A stretch of 22,785 bases of DNA from Flavobacteriales bacterium UBA1995 (GTDB lineage Bacteria > Bacteroidota > Bacteroidia > Flavobacteriales_D > Sanyastnellaceae): NCBI GenBank assembly GCA_002336475.1, contig DDCX01000062.1, positions 1-22,785 of the forward strand, written 5' to 3'. Positions within the stretch are counted from its first letter, which is position 1. The number at the start of each line of letters is the position of its first letter. The notes beneath the pieces are model-generated. The model made no database searches, had not been told where the DNA came from, and saw only the letters and a program-made list of their open reading frames with translations. Position numbers and translations under genes: made by a program. Positions 1 through 7,053 of this stretch are shown here, one piece after another.

Positions 1-805
1 CAGTAACCGTCAATGCTGCAGTTGCAGTGTTGCCGTTGACGTCTGTGACGGTCAAGGTCGCAGCGTTGGGGCCCACATCGTTGCAGTCAAACGAAGAGGG
101 ACTCACTGAATATGAAGCGATGCCGCAATTGTCGGTTGAACCGTTGTCGGCTTGCGCTCCGGTGATGTTCACATTGCCGCTTGCGTCAAGTTGTGCAGTA
201 AAATCTTCTGCGATTGCAACAGGAGACTCCTCATCGGTTACTATCACGTTGAAACTTACCTGGGCTGCCGTTCTGCCATTCACGTCGGTTGCGTCGTAAG
301 TGACCGTCGTAGTGCCCACCGGGAAAGTGTCTCCCGAAGAGTGACTACTTGAGGTGCTCGCGATGCCACAGTTGTCTGAAACGGTGGGAGGAGTCCACAC
401 CACAACAGCAGAGCAACTCTCCGAATCGGTCGTTTGACTGATGTCGTTAGGTGTTTCGAAGACCGGATCTTCGTTATCTGTTACCGACACCAAGAAGCTG
501 CTTGCAGCAATGTTTCCAGAGGCGTCCATCGCGGTGTAGGTCACCAGGGTATTGCCCACGCCGAAATAGTCACCGGGTGCCGCCGTGCCCACAAAGGACA
601 TCAATGCGCAATTGTCGGTAGCGGTGGGAACAGTCCATGTCGCAGTGGCACCACAATCCCCCGCATCCGCGGAGAGGACAATGTTGTTTGGCATGCCGGT
701 AATGACCGGATTTTCCGTGTCAGGTGAGCATTGTGCTCGGAGAGCATTGGGGGTTAACCCCAAGAAGAGTAGGCATAAGCCTATGGAAGCGATGTAGACG
801 CGCAT
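1..805 (-). CDS. Secreted HYR-repeat surface protein, N-terminal part (3' end off window)
   Basis: The frame is open from an ATG at 805 to the left edge, giving about 268 residues with no stop. It begins with a signal peptide: a short basic start (MRVYIAS), a Leu-rich core (residues 7-18) and a likely signal peptidase I site after ALRA (about residue 24). Two HYR (hyalin-type) modules follow, recognisable by the repeated pattern D-x-E-x-P-V, 'TDNCA'/'SDNCG', 'VGTTTVTYDATD' and a closing 'VTDNEDP'. A third, more divergent module (about 195-268) carries 'STDNCGIASYSVSP' and 'DVNGNTATA'. HYR modules are extracellular Ig-like folds found in adhesins and large Bacteroidota surface proteins. The missing C terminus probably holds more repeats and a type IX secretion sorting domain, but that is inference. 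The gene has its own start region and follows secDF beyond a hairpin, so it is likely transcribed separately. Function is otherwise unknown. Confidence 0.85.
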   Translation of the reverse strand, partial: MRVYIASIGLCLLFLGLTPNALRAQCSPDTENPVITGMPNNIVLSADAGDCGATATWTVPTATDNCALMSFVGTAAPGDYFGVGNTLVTYTAMDASGNIAASSFLVSVTDNEDPVFETPNDISQTTDSESCSAVVVWTPPTVSDNCGIASTSSSHSSGDTFPVGTTTVTYDATDVNGRTAAQVSFNVIVTDEESPVAIAEDFTAQLDASGNVNITGAQADNGSTDNCGIASYSVSPSSFDCNDVGPNAATLTVTDVNGNTATAALTVT

Positions 806-826
806 CGGTACAGAATTTGGCACTTG

Positions 827-833
827 CAAACTA
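827..833 (-). promoter_or_regulatory. Possible -7-like box for the HYR-repeat gene
   Basis: On the minus strand this reads TAGTTTG followed by C, one base shorter than the Bacteroidota -7 element TAnnTTTG. It lies 21 bases before the ATG at 805, a reasonable distance for a short leader. I see no convincing -33 TTG at the expected spacing, so this is a weak call based on position and on similarity to boxes at other starts in the window. Confidence 0.25.
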
Positions 834-928
834 CTCCGAAGTCTGTATAACCACGCATCTTTAGTCGACCACAGGCTGCTGTTTATCTATTTATACTCTC
901 CGCTGACAAATTTCTTTGGGCCAAAATG

Positions 929-955
929 AAAAGCCCCGCTCGAGGCGGGGCTTTT
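929..955 (-). terminator. Intrinsic terminator downstream of secDF
   Basis: A perfect 11-bp inverted repeat (AAAAGCCCCGC / GCGGGGCTTTT) with a 5-base loop lies 26 bases beyond the secDF stop. The GC-rich stem ends in a run of T on either strand, so it could work in both directions. On the minus strand it would end secDF transcription before the HYR-repeat gene. The rest of the 806-981 interval holds only AT-rich sequence and the possible start region of the HYR gene. Confidence 0.85.
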
Positions 956-981
956 CGTGACCGTGTCAAATCGCTAAATAT

Positions 982-3897
982 TCAGGCCTTATCGCGGCTC
1001 AAATCCACTACTGTGGGGGTGGCGATGAAGATGGAACTGTATGTTCCAACCACGACTCCGATCATCAGAGCAAAAACGAAACCCTTGATGTTGTCTCCTC
1101 CAAAAAGGAAGATGGTGAGCAACACCACAAAGGTTGAAAGCGAAGTGTTGATTGTGCGGCTCAATGTGCTGTTCAAAGCGAGATTGAATATCTCTTTGCG
1201 GTCCTTTTTGGAGCCGTACAAGGTGAAGTATTCGCGAATCCGGTCAAACACGACCACGGTGTCGTTGATGGAGTAACCAATGACCGTCAGGATTGCAGCA
1301 ATAAAGGCCTGGTCAATTTCCATCGTAAAGGGCAGAATCCCCCAGAAGATGCTGAAGAGAGAAAGCACAATCAGAACGTCGTGGATCATCGCAACCAAGG
1401 CGCCCAATCCGTACTGCCATTTGCGGAAACGGATGAAGATGTATAGGAAGATGACGATCAGTGAGAACACCGTCGCATTGGTAGCTCCTCGGCGGAAATC
1501 ATCACTGATGGTGCCATCGACCTTGTTGTATCGGTCTACGGTGTAGTCAATTCCGAGAGTTCCAAGGCCATCGGCCAATGCCTGCTGTATGCGCTCGTCT
1601 TGATCTTCAGCCTCGCTTTCAATCAGGAAGTTGGACATGATGCGCACCTGGCGGTCATTCTCCTTGGTCTGCACCAAAGGATTGCCGGGAGTGCCATCTT
1701 CTGTGAATGCTACGCTTAGGGCATCTCTGACCTGCTGGACATCCACAGTTTCAACAAACGAAACATCAAACGTGGTACCACCCGAGAATTCAACACCATA
1801 GTTGAGGCCCTTTGTGGAAAGGCTGGCCAATCCACCTGCGATGACCAAGGCACTGACGATATAAGCCGTCCGGCGACGTGCGATGAAAGGCACGGCTGTA
1901 TTGGTGAACCAATTTTCGGTCAGTTTGGAAGAGAAGGAAATTCCCTTCTTGCGTTCCATGCGGCTGTAGATCACCAAGCGTGTCAATACGATGGCACTGA
2001 AGAGCGAGGTGAAAATACCTACCATCAGGGTCGTTGCGAATCCGCGAATCGCACCGCTACCGAAGCTGTACAAGATGATGGCGGTCAACAGCGTAGTGAT
2101 GTTGGCGTCGATGATGGCGCTGTATGCTTTGCTGTAGCCCTCTTTGACGGCGCCGGCCAAGCCTTTGCCTGCGCGCAGCTCTTCTCGAACGCGCTCATAA
2201 ATAAGCACGTTGGCATCAACGGCCATTCCAATGGTCAAAACGATACCTGCAATTCCTGGCAGGGTCAAAGCCGCTCCGAGCGATGCGAGTGCACCGATCA
2301 AGAAGAAGAGGTTGGCGATCAAAGCAATGTTGCTGACGACACCAGCTCCGCGGTAATAGAAGATCATGTAGACCAACACTACGAGCAGAGCGAACACAAA
2401 TGAACTGAGGCCAGCACGGATGTTTTCCTCACCGAGCTGTGGTCCAACTGAAACTTCGTCTACAATTCTGGCAGGGGCGGGGAGTGAGCCTGCTTTCAAG
2501 AGGCTGGACAAGTCTTCGGCCTCTACAAGCTTTTGCTCTGCAGTTTGACCGGTTCCAAAGCTGATTTGTGAGCGGCCATTCAAAATGGCGCTGTTGACGT
2601 TGGGTGCGGAGAAGACAAGGTTGTCGAGGACCACAGCCACAGCACGGTTGTTGTCTGCTGAGGCCGCTTTGGTCATCTGGCCCCAAATGGAAGCCCCTTC
2701 GCCGTTCATGGTCATGTTACAGACGATGTCGCCGATTTCGTCATATCCGACCCGGGCGTCGACAATGCTCTTTCCGTCCAATTTGGCTTTTCCGCGGCCG
2801 CTTTGGTCTTGGATGGCGTGCAATGTTGCCACGCCGCCATCGGTCTTCGCGCTCCACAACAAGCGGAGGTCGGTGCCCAGTGCTGCGCGCACTTCGGCCA
2901 TTCTCAAAACGTCGTTCACCTTGCCGGTGTCCGCTTCTACTGCAAAACCGACAATGCTCGTCTTGGCCTGCTGGTTGGGCTGCATCACAGCAAACAAGGG
3001 ATTCTTGGCCCTCAGTGTTTCTGTGTCGAGCGTGCTGTCAGCAGGAGCATTTTCTCCAAAGAGCTCTGGTCGCAAAGCAAGTCCTGCGGCGGCATTCGCA
3101 TCGGCGATGCGTTGCACAATCTCGTCATTGAACCAGGTTTCCCAGAATTCGAGGTTGGCAGTAGACTTCAACTGCTTCCGTGCACGTGCTGGATCGTCGA
3201 TGCCAGGGAGCTCCACCAAAATGCGGCCGCTGAAGGACAGCTTCTGCACATTGGGTTGGGCGACACCAAGTTGGTCAATCCTTTTGCGGATGATGTTCTC
3301 GGTGTTGTTGATCGCGGTTTCCGCTTCGGTCCTCAGGATCGCCAGAATTTCTTCGTCTGAACTCTTTTGTGGAAAAAGGTCGCGGCTCTCCATGTTGTAG
3401 AAGATGCGCCAGAGTTCGTCGGTGGTGCCGTTGGCTGCCCAAGCTTGGCCAAACAACGTCACGAAGTCGTCGTTTGAATTTTTGCGCTCGGCCTTTGCCT
3501 GAGAAATGGATTGACGGAACGATTCGTTGGTGCTGTAGTCTGCCAGTGCGATGATGAGGTCCGGGATGGACACCTCAAGGGTCACACTCATGCCACCTCG
3601 GAGGTCAAGGCCAAGGTTGAGCTCGCGCTCTTTGGCATCCTTATATGACTTCCCGAAAATGGGAACAATGGCGGAATCGCCCTTGACGCGGAGATACGAC
3701 TTTGCTTCTTCTGCCGCGGTGGCGTCGAAAGCATCCTCGGAGATCGTTCCCGCGGCGAGCATTTGTTCTGCTTCGTAGACGCCCTGCTGCTGTGCTTCTT
3801 TCTCAAACTGACTTGAGAAGTAGTTGAAGCTCAAAGTGTACAGGGTAGCCAATGCGAGCAGCACCGTAAAGATCAAGACGGCACTCTTATTCTGCAT
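982..3897 (-). CDS. secDF: Protein translocase subunit SecDF (fused SecD-SecF)
   Basis: This RND-type inner-membrane protein uses proton flow to help the SecYEG/SecA channel complete protein export on the periplasmic side. At 971 residues it fuses SecD and SecF, the usual arrangement in Bacteroidota. Residues 7-28 form the first membrane helix. The conserved 'NLGLDLRGGM' is at about 94-103, followed by the large periplasmic domain. The SecD membrane block runs about 496-645 and carries 'AVDANVLIYERVREEL' (about 559-574), whose Asp is expected in proton relay. SecF begins near residue 660 with a helix at about 676-694, then 'YGVEFSGGTTFD' (700-711) and a second membrane block at about 806-962 with 'YSINDTVVVFDRIREY' (875-890). 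The start ATG at 3897 directly precedes the first helix. A promoter-like box lies upstream and a strong hairpin downstream, so it looks like a single-gene unit. Identification is secure. Confidence 0.97.
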   Translation of the reverse strand: MQNKSAVLIFTVLLALATLYTLSFNYFSSQFEKEAQQQGVYEAEQMLAAGTISEDAFDATAAEEAKSYLRVKGDSAIVPIFGKSYKDAKERELNLGLDLRGGMSVTLEVSIPDLIIALADYSTNESFRQSISQAKAERKNSNDDFVTLFGQAWAANGTTDELWRIFYNMESRDLFPQKSSDEEILAILRTEAETAINNTENIIRKRIDQLGVAQPNVQKLSFSGRILVELPGIDDPARARKQLKSTANLEFWETWFNDEIVQRIADANAAAGLALRPELFGENAPADSTLDTETLRAKNPLFAVMQPNQQAKTSIVGFAVEADTGKVNDVLRMAEVRAALGTDLRLLWSAKTDGGVATLHAIQDQSGRGKAKLDGKSIVDARVGYDEIGDIVCNMTMNGEGASIWGQMTKAASADNNRAVAVVLDNLVFSAPNVNSAILNGRSQISFGTGQTAEQKLVEAEDLSSLLKAGSLPAPARIVDEVSVGPQLGEENIRAGLSSFVFALLVVLVYMIFYYRGAGVVSNIALIANLFFLIGALASLGAALTLPGIAGIVLTIGMAVDANVLIYERVREELRAGKGLAGAVKEGYSKAYSAIIDANITTLLTAIILYSFGSGAIRGFATTLMVGIFTSLFSAIVLTRLVIYSRMERKKGISFSSKLTENWFTNTAVPFIARRRTAYIVSALVIAGGLASLSTKGLNYGVEFSGGTTFDVSFVETVDVQQVRDALSVAFTEDGTPGNPLVQTKENDRQVRIMSNFLIESEAEDQDERIQQALADGLGTLGIDYTVDRYNKVDGTISDDFRRGATNATVFSLIVIFLYIFIRFRKWQYGLGALVAMIHDVLIVLSLFSIFWGILPFTMEIDQAFIAAILTVIGYSINDTVVVFDRIREYFTLYGSKKDRKEIFNLALNSTLSRTINTSLSTFVVLLTIFLFGGDNIKGFVFALMIGVVVGTYSSIFIATPTVVDLSRDKA

Positions 3898-3921
3898 GGT
3901 TCAGGTGTTTTTGAAGGTGCG

Positions 3922-3929
3922 CAAAGATA
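3922..3929 (-). promoter_or_regulatory. Probable secDF promoter -7 element
   Basis: On the minus strand this reads TATCTTTG, an exact match to the Bacteroidota -7 consensus TAnnTTTG, 25 bases before the secDF ATG. The expected -33 TTG is only degenerate (GTTC about 18 bases upstream). The match, position and divergent intergenic location make this the most convincing promoter in the window. Confidence 0.5.
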
Positions 3930-3984
3930 GATAAAACCGGTCGGCCTGAACGGCAGGTTCTACCAATGGGCAGGGGGTTTGGAT

Positions 3985-3992
3985 TAACTTCG
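3985..3992 (+). promoter_or_regulatory. Possible -7 element of the DUF4159 gene
   Basis: TAACTTCG differs by one base from TAnnTTTG and ends 5 bases before the ATG at 3998. If it is the -7 box, the transcript would begin at or next to the start codon (leaderless). No clear -33 element is visible. Confidence 0.35.
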
Positions 3993-3997
3993 CCAAC

Positions 3998-4732
3998 ATG
4001 GGGCAAGCACTCGGTTTTCGAGGACGGACAATACGCTGCGCAAGCGCAAAGGGTTACAGGGGTTTCCGAGTTTTTTCTTGGGTGGTCCTTTGGTGTGCAG
4101 TTTTTGCATCCGAACCAATGCTGTCGCAGTCTGTCCAAGTGGCTGTGATGCAATACAAAGGAGGTGGGGATTGGTATTCTAACCCCACCAGTGTTCCAAA
4201 CCTGGTGACCTTTTGTAACGATGAGCTGGGAACGCGCATAGACGCAGAAGTGCCCTATGTAGAGGTAGGATCTCCGGCGCTGTTCAATTATCCCTTCATT
4301 CACATGACGGGCCACGGAAACGTGGTGTTCAGCCCTTCGGAAGCCCGAAACCTTAGAACGTGGCTGGAAGCGGGGGGCTTCTTGCACATCAGCGACAACT
4401 ATGGAATGGATGCCTTTGTGCGCAAGGAGATGCGCAAGGTGTTCCCCGACCTCGACTGGGTCGAGTTGCCCTTTGAGCACCCCGTGTACCATGTGGCTTT
4501 TGACTTTGAAGACGGACCGCCAAAGATCCACGAACACGACGGCGATGCAGCCCAAGGTTTTGGTCTATTGCTGGATGGCCGTTTGGTCTGTTACTATGAC
4601 GTCGAGTGTGACCTCGGCGACGGTTGGGAAGATTACGCGGTCCACCGCGATCCCGAAATGGTCCGGCGCAGGGCCCTTGAAATGGGGGCGAACCTTCTCA
4701 CCTTCGCTATGAAAGGCGGAAGGGACGATTGA
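3998..4732 (+). CDS. DUF4159 domain exported protein
   Basis: This 244-residue protein matches the DUF4159 family of Bacteroidota proteins of unknown biochemical role. The conserved N-terminal block is 'VAVMQYKGGGDWYSNPT' (about 48-64), followed by 'LVTFCNDELGT' (69-79), 'PFIHMTGHGNVVFSP' (99-113) and a glycine-rich 'LEAGGFLHISDNYG' (123-136), which resembles a glutamine-amidotransferase-like fold. A hydrophobic segment (about 25-37) with a likely cleavage after MLSQ suggests export, but it sits behind an unusually long basic leader of about 24 residues. I see no better in-frame start near the hydrophobic core, so ATG 3998 is kept. The gene stands alone, divergent from secDF, and its stop lies one base from the stop of the convergent DUF4389 gene. 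Family membership is fairly sure; function is unknown. Confidence 0.85.
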   Translation: MGQALGFRGRTIRCASAKGYRGFRVFSWVVLWCAVFASEPMLSQSVQVAVMQYKGGGDWYSNPTSVPNLVTFCNDELGTRIDAEVPYVEVGSPALFNYPFIHMTGHGNVVFSPSEARNLRTWLEAGGFLHISDNYGMDAFVRKEMRKVFPDLDWVELPFEHPVYHVAFDFEDGPPKIHEHDGDAAQGFGLLLDGRLVCYYDVECDLGDGWEDYAVHRDPEMVRRRALEMGANLLTFAMKGGRDD

Positions 4733-4733
4733 A

Positions 4734-5336
4734 TCAATGCATGATTTGGACCTCCTTTCCTGTAAACGGGGGGTAGTCTGGGGTCATAAAGTAGATGTAC
4801 GCATTGATGCGCATGCCCCAGCGCATCTGTTCCACGAACCAATCGAACCAACTCTTGGGATAGCGCTTGGTGAAGAGGATGGACCAGAAAGCCAGCAGAT
4901 TCAAGAAGAGTACCAAGAGGTTTCGCACGCTCAAGATGAACAAATGCGGGATGAGTAGAATCGGCCCAAAAAGGCCAACAATAAAAGTGTGGCTCCGCGA
5001 AACGGCTTCTGGATATGGGATGTCGAGGTGAACGCAAGGGTGCCCAGCTGACAATCCAAAGGCCGGATAGCCATCTATGCAGTTAAAGATGGATGCCGTG
5101 AACCGAGCATTCCAATTCAAGAGTCCCAATTGTGTGTCAAACCATGCCCGAGGGTAACGCCCCGTGAACAGGATGGTCCAGAAAGTCAGAAACAGCAATA
5201 TGCTGCTCAGGATGCTCACAAAGAAGAGGGCAATGCTGTGGGGAATCAACAAATAGAACACACCGAAAAAGGTGCGCAGCAGCAATTCCTTGCGAGAAAA
5301 TTCTTCTTGGTGGTCAATGTGAAAAGAGAGGGCCAT
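4734..5336 (-). CDS. DUF4389 integral membrane protein with an internal duplication
   Basis: This protein of about 200 residues belongs to the DUF4389 membrane family, whose role is unknown. It contains the family signature twice: 'FWTILFTGRYPRAWFD' at 52-67 and 'FWSILFTKRYPKSWFD' at 150-165, each preceded by a long hydrophobic hairpin (about 19-56 and 117-154) and followed by an aromatic stretch ending in D-x-x-P-x-F or G-Y-P-A-F. The start is set at ATG 5336; an upstream TTG at 5366 is in frame but would add ten unremarkable residues. It lies 36 bases after the M61 peptidase stop and is the last gene of the minus-strand operon. No enzyme motif is visible. Membrane location is clear; any link to lipid or phosphate metabolism is only contextual. 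Confidence 0.85.
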   Translation of the reverse strand: MALSFHIDHQEEFSRKELLLRTFFGVFYLLIPHSIALFFVSILSSILLFLTFWTILFTGRYPRAWFDTQLGLLNWNARFTASIFNCIDGYPAFGLSAGHPCVHLDIPYPEAVSRSHTFIVGLFGPILLIPHLFILSVRNLLVLFLNLLAFWSILFTKRYPKSWFDWFVEQMRWGMRINAYIYFMTPDYPPFTGKEVQIMH

Positions 5337-5372
5337 GAGGGATGGTGAGGTTTGAACGCCTCTCAATATGGG

Positions 5373-7049
5373 TCAACCGGGGAAGCTTGCCAAGCTCGGC
5401 CGTGCAAAATACCCCGAGCCAAGCGGGATGGCAATGGTGTTCTCATGCTCATGCACGGAGTCTCTGAGCCACGAAACCACAAGCTCACTCCCTTCTTCTT
5501 GGCTGGTTTTGATGACGTCTCCATGACGCAATCCCGCCTGCCATGCCGGGCTTTCTGGCCAGCTAATCTTGACCTCGTTGCGGCCTTCTCTGCCCTTGCC
5601 GCATAGGGCGCCACAGCGGGCCAGGCCGTCTTTGTGGGGCTCCAATGTGGCTTGCATGCCTTGGTGCATCAGGGCATCGACCAGCGCAGGCCAAGTGTCT
5701 TCTGTTCCATCGCAATGTGCAGCTCTGAGCTCTGAGATTTCCTGAGCGCCTTCGGGTCCGCGCACGCTCGCTCGGCGCTCAAGGGTGGCCCACCAGGTTG
5801 CTTCATCCAAGCTGCGGTTGCCATCGGGGCCGGTCAGTTCAGCCAATGCGTCGACCAGCCATCCGGCGCCAGCCCTGTTCAAGGTCACGTCACAGAGGAA
5901 CGCCAGGACTGCCCCTTCAACGTAGATGTTGCTCCGACGGTGGGGAACCCCCATGGCGTAACCATCGAGCCAAGTATCGTAACTGCTGTCCGCCACGGAA
6001 GTCTGCAGGCGGCCCGGGTTCCACAGATGTCGTGTAAGGAGCTTTTCGAACCGCCGCATCCATCCCTGCATGTCGATCACGCCGGACTCTAGCAAGAAGA
6101 GATCGCCTAGGTAGGTGGTGACCCCTTCCGCGATGTAGCCCATGCGGCTGGGTGATGCTTGCGAGAAATCATAGGGCATCCATTCGGCAGGCCTCAGTCG
6201 CTTGACGTTCCATGTGTGGACCAATTCGTGGCTCGCGATGTCGATGACCTCCTCCAAACCCGAAGAAGGTCCCTCGGCGCCGTGGGTCAATTCACGGGCA
6301 GGCCCCCAAGCAATGACGGTCGAGGCCTCGTGTTCCACTCCGTGGCGTGCTTGGAATTCAGGAAAGAGGTACAGAAAGTGGTATTCTGGAACGGGCAGCC
6401 AGCCAAAAGCAGCCATCTGCGCTTCGGTAAACTTTTTATGGGCCTCCACAAAGGCGGTCTCGTTGAAGTGCCGCTGGCCCCAAACATGGACATAAAAAGG
6501 AACGCCGTCGACGGTGTATTCTTCTCGCCAAAGGTCCTCTGCTGGGGCAGCAATCCAGGGGTTGTCCATGAGGTGTTGCATGTCTTCGGCATGCAACTGT
6601 CTGCCATCTGGAGCGCGGCTCGAGAGCAGGGCCGTGGCGACCTTCCAATCCGCTGGAATGTCAGGCAAACTCACGGTAATGGGATGTGCTGCAAGATCGG
6701 GGTGAAAGACCAGGCAATTGACAGGATTCACATACAGCAGTTGGGCATCGCACCAAGTACTCCCGGCGTCGAGACGCGCTGCGGTGAACCGGTACCTCAC
6801 GGTCACCGGTTTTGGCTCTGCTGCTTGGGCATGACATTGCCACACATGGAGCTCTGTTTTTTGTAACGGTTGCCACGAACCTTCGGTCCATTGTTCCATG
6901 CCACGGACGAGTCGTCCAAAGTCGCCCCGTTCGTAGCGTCCCGGGCGCCACATGGGCAGATGAACCCGGTCTGTGCCAGCAGGGAATTGCGCTTGAATCA
7001 GAAGTTCGTGCCGGCTTTGGCGCGCCACACTGTAATGGATGCCGTCCAT
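5373..7049 (-). CDS. M61-family metallo-aminopeptidase with PDZ domain
   Basis: A 558-residue zinc peptidase of family M61 (glycyl-aminopeptidase type), expected to release N-terminal amino acids, with preference for glycine in characterised members. The zinc site is visible: 'SHELVHTWNVKRLRP' with H274, E275 and H278, and the third ligand E308 in 'YIAEGVTTYLGDL', 30 residues later as in gluzincins. The N-terminal beta domain covers about 5-170, the catalytic domain about 190-470, and a short PDZ-like module about 485-545 ('SPAWQAGLRHGDVI'). The start is placed at ATG 7049, four bases after the pafA stop; a longer frame reaching 7181 only reads through the pafA 3' end. With this start there is no signal peptide, so a cytoplasmic location is likely, unlike pafA. 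Family call is secure; the substrate is not known. Confidence 0.9.
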   Translation of the reverse strand: MDGIHYSVARQSRHELLIQAQFPAGTDRVHLPMWRPGRYERGDFGRLVRGMEQWTEGSWQPLQKTELHVWQCHAQAAEPKPVTVRYRFTAARLDAGSTWCDAQLLYVNPVNCLVFHPDLAAHPITVSLPDIPADWKVATALLSSRAPDGRQLHAEDMQHLMDNPWIAAPAEDLWREEYTVDGVPFYVHVWGQRHFNETAFVEAHKKFTEAQMAAFGWLPVPEYHFLYLFPEFQARHGVEHEASTVIAWGPARELTHGAEGPSSGLEEVIDIASHELVHTWNVKRLRPAEWMPYDFSQASPSRMGYIAEGVTTYLGDLFLLESGVIDMQGWMRRFEKLLTRHLWNPGRLQTSVADSSYDTWLDGYAMGVPHRRSNIYVEGAVLAFLCDVTLNRAGAGWLVDALAELTGPDGNRSLDEATWWATLERRASVRGPEGAQEISELRAAHCDGTEDTWPALVDALMHQGMQATLEPHKDGLARCGALCGKGREGRNEVKISWPESPAWQAGLRHGDVIKTSQEEGSELVVSWLRDSVHEHENTIAIPLGSGYFARPSLASFPG

Positions 7050-7053
7050 GGAA

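Noticed and set aside
2585..3400. Long open frames on the plus strand opposite secDF
   Set aside because: They lie wholly antisense to a clearly conserved gene, show no family motifs, and have the composition expected of reverse-strand shadows in GC-rich coding DNA.
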